From Methylobacterium oryzihabitans (GTDB lineage Bacteria; Pseudomonadota; Alphaproteobacteria; Rhizobiales; Beijerinckiaceae), in NCBI RefSeq assembly GCF_004004555.2, contig NZ_SACP01000016.1:62001-126000 (forward strand): DNA of 64,000 nucleotides. Direction: 5' to 3'. Below the pieces are notes generated by a model. It was given only the letters and a program-made list of their open reading frames with translations, was not told where the DNA came from and did not search any database. Below, piece after piece: positions 28,763-37,156 of this stretch (the stretch's first letter is position 1; each line of letters begins with the position of its first letter). The position numbers were made by a program, and so were the translations under genes.

Positions 28763-30063
28763 CCGACCCGACGCCGCGCCGGATGCATCTCGGCCTCTTT
28801 CTGCTCGGCACCGGCAGCCACGTCGCCGGCTGGCGCATGCCGGGCGCGGTCGACAGCTTCCAGGACCTGTCCGCGATCCAGGAGATCGCCCGCACCGCCG
28901 AGCGCGGCTGCTTCGACCTCATCTTCATCGGCGACAACCTCTACGCCGACCCGGCCGCGCACCCGTCCTACACCCTGCGCCTCGAACCCCTGACCCTGCT
29001 GGCGGCGCTCGCCACGACGACCCGCCATATCGGCCTCGGCGCCACGGTCTCGACCACCTACGCCGACCCGTTCACGGTCGCGCGCGCCTTCGCGTCCCTC
29101 GACCACATCAGCGGCGGCCGCGCCGCCTGGAACGCGGTCACCACCGCCAACCCGGCCACCGCCGCCAATTTCGGCACGACCCACCCCGACCACGCCCGGC
29201 GCTACGAGCGGGCGGGCGAGTTCCTCGACGTGGTGCGCGGCCTGTGGGACGGCTGGGCCGACGACGCGGTGGTCGCCGATCGGGCGAGCGGCCTCTACAT
29301 CGATCCGGCCGGCTTGCGCGCCCTCGACCACCACGGCCCGTTCTTCACGGTCAAGGGCCCGCTCAACATCGGCCGCGCGCCGCAGGGACGCCCGATCGTG
29401 CTCCAGGCCGGCGGCTCGGAGGCCGGCCTCGACCTCGCCGCGCGCACCGCCGACGTGGTGTTCTCCGTGGTCCAGGACCTCGACGAGGCCCGCGCCGCCT
29501 ATGCCGCGCTCAAGGGCCGGCTGCCGGCCCACGGCCGGCGCCCGCAGGACGTCACCGTGCTGCCCGGCGTGATGCCGGTGGTCGGTCGCACCGAGCGCGA
29601 GGCGTTCGACACGCTGGCGCAGCTCCAGGGCTTCGTCGGCGAGCGCAACGCGCTGGCCCTGCTCTCCGACCGCCTCGGCCAGGACATGTCGGCCTACGAC
29701 CTCGACGGCCCGGTCCCCGAGATCGCCCTGCCGGACAGCTACCACAGCTTCGCCCGGGTGATGCTGGCCAAGGCCCGGCGCGAGGGCATGACCCTGCGCG
29801 ACCTCTACAACCTCACGGCGGCGGCCCGCGGCCACTGGGTGCTGTGCGGCTCGGCCGAGACGGTGGCCGACACGCTTCAGCACTGGTTCGAGACCGGCGC
29901 CGCCGACGGCTTCAACATCATGCCGCCCTACTTCCACGACGGCTTCACCGCCTTCGTCGACCTCGTGGTGCCGCTGCTGCAGGAGCGGGGCCTGTTCCGC
30001 CGCGAGTATCCCGGCGCCACCCTGCGCGACACCCTCGGCCTCGCCCGGCCGGAACGGGCCTGA
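28759..30063 (+). CDS. LLM-class flavin-dependent monooxygenase (NtaA/SnaA/DszA type)
   Basis: 434 residues, a luciferase-like TIM barrel of the NtaA/SnaA/DszA group: LGLFLLGTGSHVAGWRMP, FDLIFIGDNLYAD, then LDHISGGRAAWNAVT with AANFG, and a C-terminal YPGATLRDTLGL. These enzymes use FMNH2 from a separate reductase to oxidise amines, sulfones or ring nitrogens/carbons. No flavin reductase gene is adjacent. Last gene of the importer operon (ATGA overlap with permease 2), so its substrate is probably the imported compound. Confidence 0.9.
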   Translation: MTDPTPRRMHLGLFLLGTGSHVAGWRMPGAVDSFQDLSAIQEIARTAERGCFDLIFIGDNLYADPAAHPSYTLRLEPLTLLAALATTTRHIGLGATVSTTYADPFTVARAFASLDHISGGRAAWNAVTTANPATAANFGTTHPDHARRYERAGEFLDVVRGLWDGWADDAVVADRASGLYIDPAGLRALDHHGPFFTVKGPLNIGRAPQGRPIVLQAGGSEAGLDLAARTADVVFSVVQDLDEARAAYAALKGRLPAHGRRPQDVTVLPGVMPVVGRTEREAFDTLAQLQGFVGERNALALLSDRLGQDMSAYDLDGPVPEIALPDSYHSFARVMLAKARREGMTLRDLYNLTAAARGHWVLCGSAETVADTLQHWFETGAADGFNIMPPYFHDGFTAFVDLVVPLLQERGLFRREYPGATLRDTLGLARPERA

Positions 30064-30144
30064 GCGCCGCGATCCCCGCTTGCGCCCCGCCCGCGGCCCC
30101 GCTACACGACGCCACTCGCCGATGCCCGACAGGGCCGGCGGGCC

Positions 30145-30234
<90 letters not shown>

Positions 30235-30255
30235 CGTTCCCCAGACCCCGAATCG

Positions 30256-31146
30256 TCACGCCAGACCGCCGGGACCCTGCGGCAACGCGAGAAGCTTCCG
30301 GCCGACCCTGATCGTTCGTCCTTCGCAAATGCCGGCGCAGGGCGCGTAGCCGCGCGGGGCCAGCATCACGATCGTCGAACCGTGCTGGAACCAGCCCATC
30401 TCGTCGCCCTTGGCGAGCGGCGCGTCGCAGGGGATCGTGCGCGGACCGCCCGCGCGCAGGTCGAGACCGGGGTCGAGGAAGCGCAGGCGCACGCTCGCGA
30501 CGAGGATCGCCGCGACGGCGACCAGCGTCACCGCCTCGCCGGTCGCGTCGAGCCGCAGGCGGATCGCCGCGCGCTCGTTGCGGCAGAAGAGGTTCTCGAT
30601 CCGCTTGAGCGCGATCGGATTCACGTTCCAGGTGTCGCCGGACATGTAGGTGACCGCTTCCACCCGCCCGTCATGGGGCGCGTGGAAGCGGTGGTACATA
30701 CTGGCCGTCAGCCGAAGCGTGACGAACAGGCCGTCCCGGTACGGCTCGGCCGCCTCCGCGCTGCCGAGCAGGTCCTCCAGGCGATAGGGGAACCCCTTCA
30801 CCTGGAACAGGCGGGTGCCCTCGATCGGACCGAAGGCGCCGACGATGGCGTCGCAGGGGCTGACGATCGCGCCCGGTTCGGGGTCGATCGGCCGCGCGCC
30901 CGGCTTCAGCTCGCGGATGAAGCAATCGTGCAGGCTGTCGAACCGCGTCTTGCGCGCGTCGGACAGGTCGAGATCGGAGAACAGGCGCCACGCCCACATC
31001 GAGACGTCGCGCACTTGCGGCTGCCGGATTTGGCTCAGCCAGCCGACGAAGCGGGTCGCCAGGCGGCGCGGGATCCGGTTGGTCAGGAGGAAGTTCAGAT
31101 CCTCGTGGCGGGCGATGCCGAGAAGGGCGGTGCGAAGCGTCATCAT
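30256..31146 (-). CDS. psd: Phosphatidylserine decarboxylase-family proenzyme
   Basis: 296 residues, normal length for the type I bacterial enzyme. The catalytic triad is visible: Asp in [12 protein letters not shown], His in [12 protein letters not shown], and the self-cleavage site HGST near residue 257 (LGST or GGST in most relatives), whose Ser becomes the pyruvoyl group. It converts phosphatidylserine to phosphatidylethanolamine at the inner membrane. In many alphaproteobacteria psd is paired with pssA; here its divergent neighbours are a class III aminotransferase and a PmtA-like methyltransferase, so it may be a second, specialised copy. Confidence 0.88.
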   Translation of the reverse strand: MMTLRTALLGIARHEDLNFLLTNRIPRRLATRFVGWLSQIRQPQVRDVSMWAWRLFSDLDLSDARKTRFDSLHDCFIRELKPGARPIDPEPGAIVSPCDAIVGAFGPIEGTRLFQVKGFPYRLEDLLGSAEAAEPYRDGLFVTLRLTASMYHRFHAPHDGRVEAVTYMSGDTWNVNPIALKRIENLFCRNERAAIRLRLDATGEAVTLVAVAAILVASVRLRFLDPGLDLRAGGPRTIPCDAPLAKGDEMGWFQHGSTIVMLAPRGYAPCAGICEGRTIRVGRKLLALPQGPGGLA

Positions 31147-31178
31147 CCCGTGACATGTCCTTGGTTCACGCTGGCCGC

Positions 31179-32894
31179 ATGGATGCTCTCGGAACCATCT
31201 CGGTCGCGGCCGCCGCAGCGGCTCTGGCGTTTCTCGGTGCGAAGCTGCCCCGGCGCCTCGCCCTGTCGCGGGCCAAGCACCCCTCGCTGACCGGCCACGT
31301 CCGGATGGCGAAGCGGATCGCCGCCCAACTGCCGTTCTACGAGTACGGCGAGGCGGAGTTCGCGAGCGTCGACGGGGCCTCGGACGAGGTCGCCGCGCGC
31401 CGCCGCGCCGGCTTCGCGCGCCTGTCGGCGCTCTACCGCGAGCGTTACGCGAGGACGCGCGCGATGACGGAGGAGGCCAGGACCGGCATCTCCGACCTGC
31501 AATTCACCGGGCGCTACCGCGTGCCGTTCCAGTTCAGCCGGATCGTCCGCGAGAACCTGTCGGCCGGGAGCTTCCTGCAGGCGGCGTCGGGCGTCGAGGT
31601 CGAGGATCTCGACGGCAACCGCCTCTACGATCTCACCGGCTCCTACGGCGTGAACCTGCTCGGCACCGACGCCTACAGGGACTGCATCCGGGAGGGCGCC
31701 GGCGCGGTCGAGGCGCTCGGGCCGGTGCTCGGCGCGCTGCATCCGGTCGTCTCCGACAACGTCCGCCGGCTGCGGGCGGTCTCGGGCATGGACGAGGTCT
31801 CGTTCCACATGTCCGGGACCGAGGCCGTGATGCAGGCGGTGCGGCTGGCGCAGTACCGGACCGGCCGGCGGCGCATCGTGCGGTTCTGCGGCGCCTATCA
31901 CGGCTGGTGGGGCGACGTGCAGCCCGGCATCGGCAACCCCCGCCCGGCCGACGACACGCTGACGCTCGCCGACCTGTCCGAGCGGACCCTCCGGGTGCTC
32001 GCCGCGCGCCGCGACGTCGCCTGCGTGCTCGTCAATCCGATCCAGGCGATGCATCCCAATCGCGGCGCGCCCTCCGACGGGTCGCTCGTCGACTCCGGCC
32101 GGAGCGCCGCCTTCGACCGCGAGGCCTACGCCCGCTGGCTCGGGCGCCTGCGCGAGATCTGCACCGCGCGCGGCATCGTGCTGATCCTCGACGAGGTCTT
32201 CGTCGGCTTTCGCCTCGCGCCGGGCGGCGCCCAGGCGTATTTCGGGGTGCGCGCCGACCTCGTCACGTACGGCAAGACGCTCGGCGGCGGCCTGCCGATC
32301 GGCGTCCTGTGCGGGCGCCACGCCCTCATGCGGCGCTTCCGCGAGGATCGGCCCGGCGACATCTGCTTTGCCCGCGGCACCTTCAACGCGCATCCCTACG
32401 TGATGGGCGCGATGAACGCCTTCCTGCGGCGGCTGGAAACGCCGGAGATCCGCGACCTCTACAGGGAAATCGACGGGCGCTGGAACGCCCGCGCGGCCGC
32501 GCTGAACCGGCGGCTCGAAGCCGAGGGCCTGCCGGTGCGGGTCGTCGCGATGTCGTCGATCTGGACGGTGCTCTATACGAAGCCCGCCCGTTACAACTGG
32601 CTGCTGCAATACTATCTGCGCCTCGAAGGATTGGCCCTGTCCTGGGTCGGCACGGGGCGCCTGATCTTCAGTCTGAACTACACCGACGCCGAGATGGCGG
32701 CGGTGACCGAGCGCTTCGTCGCGGGCGCGCGGGCGATGGAGGCGGACGGCTGGTGGGCCGGGCCGGCCACCACCGACAAGGCGATCCGCCGCGGCGTGCT
32801 GCGGGAGATGCTCGCCGTGCGCTGGGATGACCTGCGTGGGCGATCCCGCCCCGCCCGGGACGGGGCGGGACGCGAGGCGATGCCGGCGGAGTAG
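31179..32894 (+). CDS. Class III PLP aminotransferase (glutamate-1-semialdehyde aminomutase-like)
   Basis: 571 residues, about 130 longer than HemL-type enzymes. The extra N-terminus begins with a hydrophobic stretch (LGTISVAAAAAALAFLGA), probably a membrane anchor, then a unique region to about residue 125. The catalytic part has FHMSGTEAVMQAVRLAQ, GAYHGWW, LILDEVFVGFR and VTYGKTLGGGLPIG with the PLP lysine. The ATG at 31179 is preferred; 31155 would leave 8 bases to the divergent psd start. A membrane-tethered aminotransferase next to psd and pmtA genes suggests an amphiphilic substrate. Downstream genes converge on it. Confidence 0.82.
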   Translation: MDALGTISVAAAAAALAFLGAKLPRRLALSRAKHPSLTGHVRMAKRIAAQLPFYEYGEAEFASVDGASDEVAARRRAGFARLSALYRERYARTRAMTEEARTGISDLQFTGRYRVPFQFSRIVRENLSAGSFLQAASGVEVEDLDGNRLYDLTGSYGVNLLGTDAYRDCIREGAGAVEALGPVLGALHPVVSDNVRRLRAVSGMDEVSFHMSGTEAVMQAVRLAQYRTGRRRIVRFCGAYHGWWGDVQPGIGNPRPADDTLTLADLSERTLRVLAARRDVACVLVNPIQAMHPNRGAPSDGSLVDSGRSAAFDREAYARWLGRLREICTARGIVLILDEVFVGFRLAPGGAQAYFGVRADLVTYGKTLGGGLPIGVLCGRHALMRRFREDRPGDICFARGTFNAHPYVMGAMNAFLRRLETPEIRDLYREIDGRWNARAAALNRRLEAEGLPVRVVAMSSIWTVLYTKPARYNWLLQYYLRLEGLALSWVGTGRLIFSLNYTDAEMAAVTERFVAGARAMEADGWWAGPATTDKAIRRGVLREMLAVRWDDLRGRSRPARDGAGREAMPAE

Positions 32895-32913
32895 GGATTC
32901 CGGCCGTCGAACC

Positions 32914-33549
32914 CTACCGCGCGGCGGTGCGGGCGGCCTCCTCGGCGACCTCGTCGGCGAGGCCGCGGTCGATCAGCTCGCCCTGCATCAAATAGAGCGG
33001 CGCGCGGCAGTACAGCTTGATGTCGTGGAACGGGTCGGTGATGATCTTGGCCGCCCAGACCAGCCCGGTCTCGACGTCGCGGATGACGAAGAGCTGAAGC
33101 ACCCGGAACACGAGGCCGCCAATCCCGATCGCGAACCACAGCATGCCGACGTGCCGCACGAGTTCGCCCGCGTCCCGGTGCGGCTCGATCAGGCCGAACA
33201 GCGACGGGCTCAGGTAGAAGACGATCGGCGACAGCGCCCAGGTCGCCATCAGCACGACCTTGCGCTGCAGGTTGTAGCCGACCTTGATCTCTTCCTTGTG
33301 GTCGTGGGTGGCGTGGTTGACGTGGTCATAGCCCTTGGGCTCGAAGAAGAAGTGTCCGGCCTGGCGGCTCGTCATCGCGACGAGCCACGCGATCAGCGCG
33401 GCGACCGCCGGATCGTGGAAGCAGATCACGTAGGCGAGCACGAAGCTCAGCGCGCTCAGGAGATGGAGCGACTGGTTGATTCGGCTGTGATGGTAATAGC
33501 GGTGGTCGTCCCACCGCTGCACGCGCAACGCTTCGAGAAAGCCGCCCAT
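32914..33549 (-). CDS. Histidine-rich membrane protein, possibly Mpo1/DUF962-like
   Basis: 211 residues with four hydrophobic segments. The N-terminus HHSRINQSLHLLSALSFVL and the segment SRQAGHFFFEPKGYD resemble, by eye, the N..xLH and Q/xxGHxxxE motifs of the Mpo1/DUF962 family, Fe(II) dioxygenases that shorten 2-hydroxy fatty acids. A further histidine cluster follows (HVNHATHDHKEE). Clustered histidines on a membrane protein suggest a non-haem iron oxygenase or hydroxylase of lipids. It lies in the same orientation as the methyltransferase gene, 43 bases downstream of it. Confidence 0.6.
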   Translation of the reverse strand: MGGFLEALRVQRWDDHRYYHHSRINQSLHLLSALSFVLAYVICFHDPAVAALIAWLVAMTSRQAGHFFFEPKGYDHVNHATHDHKEEIKVGYNLQRKVVLMATWALSPIVFYLSPSLFGLIEPHRDAGELVRHVGMLWFAIGIGGLVFRVLQLFVIRDVETGLVWAAKIITDPFHDIKLYCRAPLYLMQGELIDRGLADEVAEEAARTAAR

Positions 33550-33592
33550 GATCGTGTCCTCCGGAAGGGGGTCGAGGTGAGAAGGCCGTCCG

Positions 33593-34264
33593 TCAGGCCG
33601 CGTCGGATTTCCGCAGCCGGATCAGCGAGAAATGGCCGAGCGGCGGCAGCGGGCGGCGCTCGATGACGCTCACGCCGGCGGTCCGGTCCACCCAGTCCTG
33701 GTAGCGCTGCCAGGAGAACTCGGTGCGCCAGCCCAGCCGGTTGACGAGCGGGGAGAGCAGCGACTCGATCGTGCCGCGCAGGCCGGCATCGGCGCCGATG
33801 CGCGTCGTGATGACGATCTCTCCGCCGGGTCGCGCCACGCGCAGGAACTCGTCGAGGGCGGCCTCGGGGTTCGGCACCGCGGTGACGACGTACTGCGCCA
33901 CCACCACGTCGAAGGAGGCGTCGGCGAAGGCGAGATGCTCGGCATCCATCACGTCGAGCTGCTCGACGTTGCGCAGCGCCAGCCGGGCGACCCGCTCGCG
34001 CGCCTTCGCCAGCATCGGGGCCGACAGATCGACTCCGACGAGGCGGCTGCGAGCGGAATAGTGCGGCAGCGAGAGGCCCGTGCCGACGCCGACTTCGAGG
34101 ATGCGCCCGCCGATCCGCTCCGCCGCCGCGATCGCCGCCGAGCGGCCGCGCGCGAAGACCTTGCCGAAGACGAGGTCGTAGATCGGCGCCCAGCGATCGT
34201 AGGCCCTGGCGACCCCTTCCGTGTGCATGTCCCCGGCGGTGGGGAGCGCGCCGTTTCCTGCCAT
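33593..34264 (-). CDS. pmtA: PmtA-like phospholipid N-methyltransferase
   Basis: 223 residues. Class I SAM methyltransferase: motif I LEVGVGTGLSLP, acidic loop GVDLSAPML, motif IV DVVVAQYVVTAVPNPE, post-motif RVARPGGEIVIT. The N-terminal VARAYDRWAPIYDLVFGKVF is characteristic of the Rhodobacter-type phosphatidylethanolamine N-methyltransferase that makes phosphatidylcholine. Generic UbiE/COQ5-type methyltransferase is the alternative. Its position near psd, whose product is phosphatidylethanolamine, supports the lipid role. Confidence 0.8.
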   Translation of the reverse strand: MAGNGALPTAGDMHTEGVARAYDRWAPIYDLVFGKVFARGRSAAIAAAERIGGRILEVGVGTGLSLPHYSARSRLVGVDLSAPMLAKARERVARLALRNVEQLDVMDAEHLAFADASFDVVVAQYVVTAVPNPEAALDEFLRVARPGGEIVITTRIGADAGLRGTIESLLSPLVNRLGWRTEFSWQRYQDWVDRTAGVSVIERRPLPPLGHFSLIRLRKSDAA

Positions 34265-34290
34265 GACCGAAGCTCCTGGAGAGAAATGAC

Positions 34291-34674
34291 TCAGGCCGTC
34301 GCCCGGATGCCGGACCCGATCGCCCCGCGGGCGAGCGCCCAGGCGCGGCGGCCCGTCCGGGAGATGCGGAGGGCGCCGAGACGGGCGGCCCGGAGGCCCT
34401 CGTCGAGCACGCCGATGGCGGGGTCGCCGATCCCGTCGCGCGGCCCGGTGACCGGGACGGCCGCGACCGGCACCCCGCAGGCCGGGACATCGAGCTGGAC
34501 GACGCCGCAGGTGTCGGTGCGGTTCGGGATCCTCTCGGGCGACAGGGCGACGATCTCCGGCCCGACCCGGGGGGCGGTTCGTGCCCGCGGGGTCGGGGTC
34601 CGGACGACACCGTCGACCTGCAGCGCCCCGGCATCCGTCGCGATCAACACCCGCATGTCGCTGGACGTCCCCAT
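34291..34674 (-). CDS. Hypothetical protein
   Basis: 127 residues, unrecognised. It begins MRVLIATDAGALQVDG after six residues and is arginine- and alanine-rich near the C-terminus. It lies 26 bases upstream of the methyltransferase gene in the same orientation, so it could be the first gene of that operon; an overlapping frame on the other strand weakens the case. Confidence 0.35.
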   Translation of the reverse strand: MGTSSDMRVLIATDAGALQVDGVVRTPTPRARTAPRVGPEIVALSPERIPNRTDTCGVVQLDVPACGVPVAAVPVTGPRDGIGDPAIGVLDEGLRAARLGALRISRTGRRAWALARGAIGSGIRATA

Positions 34675-35015
34675 GGCCGGCCCTCGACGCGAATCCGCGG
34701 ATCATCCGCAGCGCGAGGGTCGTTGCACCGCTCCCGGAGCATTCTTTCAGCGGTACATTTGGATTTTTACGGCTGGATGACACCGGACGAGGTCGAAAAC
34801 CCGTCGCGATCGCGTGAATTCATGAGGCGTCGAAATATTGCGCGCCGGGAGCGACGGTGATGGAGACGGAGCCGCTTCGCGGCCCATCTGACGGCTGGAT
34901 CCCGGATCTCCTTCCGCTATCGCTTCAGTCGTGTAGGCCCATTCGGACCCGGAAAGGGATGCTGCGCGCGGTCAATACGATTGACCATCGCTCAAACAGG
35001 CTCTCACACAGGCTC
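34675..35015. other. Intergenic region without a gene
   Basis: 341 bases between the xerC stop and the hypothetical gene. It is less GC-rich than its surroundings near 34740-34850 (for example CATTTGGATTTTTACGG), as expected for a promoter region. The right half contains the half-length repeat copy at 34869-34958. No coding frame is convincing. Confidence 0.5.
34869..34958. repeat. Half copy of the 171-bp inverted-repeat element (copy C)
   Basis: Starts with GAGCCGCTTCGCGGC, as in the centre of copy B. It then runs GGCTGGATCCCGGATCTCC and TTCCGCT..CGCTTCAGTCGT to GACCCGGAAAGGG. The arm is the reverse complement of the left end of copies A and B, so this is one terminus with part of the core, in solo form. 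Confidence 0.65.
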
Positions 35016-35978
35016 TCAGACCCTCTGCGCCCGCGGATGCGCGGCGTCGAAGGCGTGGAGGAGGCGGGCCGCATCCACCTTGGTGTAGACCTGGGTGGTC
35101 GCGAGCGAGGCGTGGCCGAGCAGCTCCTGGATCGCCCGCAGCTCGCCCTGGCGGGCGAGGAGATGGGTGGCGAAGGAGTGGCGCAGGGCGTGCGGCGTCG
35201 CGGTCTCGGGCAGGCCGAGCGCGCCGCGCATCGCCGCGACCGCGAACTGGATGACCCGCGGCGAGAGCGGCCCGCCGCGGGCGCCGACGAAGAGCGGGCC
35301 GTCCTCGACGAGGCGGTAGGGACACAGGCGCAGATACTCCTCCACCGCGGCCCGCACCGGCGCGATCACCGGGACGCCGCGGGTCTTCCGCCCCTTGCCG
35401 AGCACCGTCAGGCTGTCGGTGTCGCCGGTCGGGGCGTCGCGGCGGCGGATCGCCAGGGCCTCGCCGATGCGCAGGCCGCAGCCGTAGAGCAGGGCCAGCA
35501 CCGCCGCATCGCGGGCGAGGACCCAGTCCGGGCGCTCCTCGCCGGCGCGCAGGTCCGGGCTCGTCATCGCGATCGCGGCCCGGACCGGCAGCGGACGGGG
35601 GAGGCGGCGCTCGACCTTCGGCGAGCGCACCGCCGACAGCGCCGCGACGGTGCCGTGGCCCTCGCGGTCGAGGTGGCGGGCGAAGGAGCGCAGGGCCGCG
35701 AGCGCCCGCATCAGGCTGCGCCCGCTCAGGCCCTCGGCCCGGCGCGCCGCCATGTAGCCGCGCAGGTCGCGCGGCTTGAGCCCGACCAGGGTCGGGATGT
35801 CGGCGGCGGTGCCGGAACGGCCGAGATGGGCGAGGAACTGGCGCAGGTCGCGGCCGTAGGCCTCGACGGTGGCCGGGCTCAGCCGCCGCTCGCCGGCGAG
35901 CCCGCCGAGCCAGGACGCGGCCTCGGCCCGCACGTCCGGCGCGCCGGGAAGGAGGTCGGGGCAAACATCGTGGGTCAT
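35016..35978 (-). CDS. xerC: Tyrosine recombinase XerC
   Basis: 320 residues. An N-terminal SAM-like domain (LSPATVEAYGRDLRQFLAHLG) precedes the catalytic domain. The active-site set is complete: Arg in GCGLRIGEAL, Lys in the GKGRKTRGVP hairpin, HxLR as TPHALRHSFATHLL, His in LLGHASLATTQVYTKVD, and the nucleophile Tyr in the same segment. XerC with XerD resolves chromosome dimers at dif. Length and motifs fit the housekeeping enzyme rather than a phage integrase; no attachment-site duplication or mobile cargo is nearby. Confidence 0.88.
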   Translation of the reverse strand: MTHDVCPDLLPGAPDVRAEAASWLGGLAGERRLSPATVEAYGRDLRQFLAHLGRSGTAADIPTLVGLKPRDLRGYMAARRAEGLSGRSLMRALAALRSFARHLDREGHGTVAALSAVRSPKVERRLPRPLPVRAAIAMTSPDLRAGEERPDWVLARDAAVLALLYGCGLRIGEALAIRRRDAPTGDTDSLTVLGKGRKTRGVPVIAPVRAAVEEYLRLCPYRLVEDGPLFVGARGGPLSPRVIQFAVAAMRGALGLPETATPHALRHSFATHLLARQGELRAIQELLGHASLATTQVYTKVDAARLLHAFDAAHPRAQRV

Positions 35979-36113
35979 CGGCCGCTCCGTTGCCGGGAGG
36001 CTGGCCCGGGATGGTTGACAGGCGGTTGACGGCCCGGCGCTGGCACGAACCGCCGCCCCGGTGTAGCGAGCCACGGGCCGGCCGGGGCCGGCCGCGGCGG
36101 AGGGACGGATGCG

Positions 36114-37130
36114 ATGCGCTTTCTGGTGACGGGGGCGGCCGGGTTCATCGGCTCCCACCTGTCCGGCCGCCTGCTCTCGGACGGGCACGAGGTCGTCGGG
36201 CTGGACGGGATGACCGACTACTACGACGTCGGGCTCAAGCGCGAGCGGCTCGCCGCCCTGGAGGCCCGCCCCGGCTTCACCGGCCGCGTCGCGATGCTGG
36301 AGGAGCCCGGCGCCGTGATGGCGCTGATGGCCGAGGCCCGGCCCGAGATCGTGATCCACCTCGCCGCCCAGGCCGGCGTGCGCTACAGCCTCGACCATCC
36401 GGCCTCCTACGTGTCGTCGAACCTCGTCGGCACGTTCCAGGTGTTGGAGGCCTGCCGCGCCCACCCGGTGCGCCACCTCCTGTTCGCCTCGACCTCCTCG
36501 GCCTATGGCGGCAACGGCTCGGTGCCGTTCCACGAGACCGACCGGGCGGTGTCGCCGCTCAACATCTATGCCGCCTCGAAGATCGCCGGCGAGGCGATGG
36601 CGCATTCCTACGCCCATCTGTGGGGCATCCCGACCACGGCGTTCCGGTTCTTCACCGTCTACGGCCCGGGGGGCCGGCCCGACATGGCGCCGTCGCTGTT
36701 CACGAAAAAAATCCTCGCCGGCGAGCCGATCGAGGTGTTCGGGCACGGCGAGGCGGTGCGCGACTTCACCTACATCGACGACCTCGTCGAGTGCATCGTG
36801 CGGCTGTGCGCGGTGCCCCCCGGCGGGCCGGGCACCGCGCCGGTCTCGGAGGCCGACACCCTGAGCCCGGTCGCGCCCTACCGCCTCGTCAACATCGGCG
36901 GCGGCCACCCGGTCAGCGTCACGGCGATGATCGACGCCATCGAGGCGGCGCTGGGCCTGACGGCCGAGCGGATCCTCAAGCCCCTGCCGCCCGGCGACGT
37001 GCCGCGCACCGAGGCGAGCATCGGCCTGCTGCGCGACCTCGTCGGCTTCGTGCCGGCGACGCCGATCGGCCCGGGCATCGCCGCCTTCGTGGCGTGGTAC
37101 CGCGAGCGGGCGGCCCGGCTCGCCGCCTGA
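36114..37130 (+). CDS. NAD-dependent epimerase (UDP-glucuronate 4-epimerase-like)
   Basis: 338 residues, extended SDR. NAD-binding GAAGFIGSHL, then LAAQAGVRYSLDHP and catalytic YAASK (NIYAASKIAGE), with TVYGPGGRPDMA for the nucleotide sugar. That last motif is typical of UDP-glucuronate 4-epimerases feeding polysaccharide synthesis. The insert GTAPVSEADTLSPVAPYRLVN also matches that subgroup, whose members carry a disordered loop there. Monocistronic in appearance; an unrelated TetR-type gene follows. Confidence 0.88.
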   Translation: MRFLVTGAAGFIGSHLSGRLLSDGHEVVGLDGMTDYYDVGLKRERLAALEARPGFTGRVAMLEEPGAVMALMAEARPEIVIHLAAQAGVRYSLDHPASYVSSNLVGTFQVLEACRAHPVRHLLFASTSSAYGGNGSVPFHETDRAVSPLNIYAASKIAGEAMAHSYAHLWGIPTTAFRFFTVYGPGGRPDMAPSLFTKKILAGEPIEVFGHGEAVRDFTYIDDLVECIVRLCAVPPGGPGTAPVSEADTLSPVAPYRLVNIGGGHPVSVTAMIDAIEAALGLTAERILKPLPPGDVPRTEASIGLLRDLVGFVPATPIGPGIAAFVAWYRERAARLAA

Positions 37131-37156
37131 GCGGATTGCCGCGTCTTGTCAGCGGC

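Noticed and set aside
35016-35978. Tyrosine recombinase as integrase of an integrated element using the nearby tRNA-Ser
   Set aside because: Length and motifs match housekeeping XerC; no direct repeat of the tRNA 3' end was found nearby and the genes between are ordinary.
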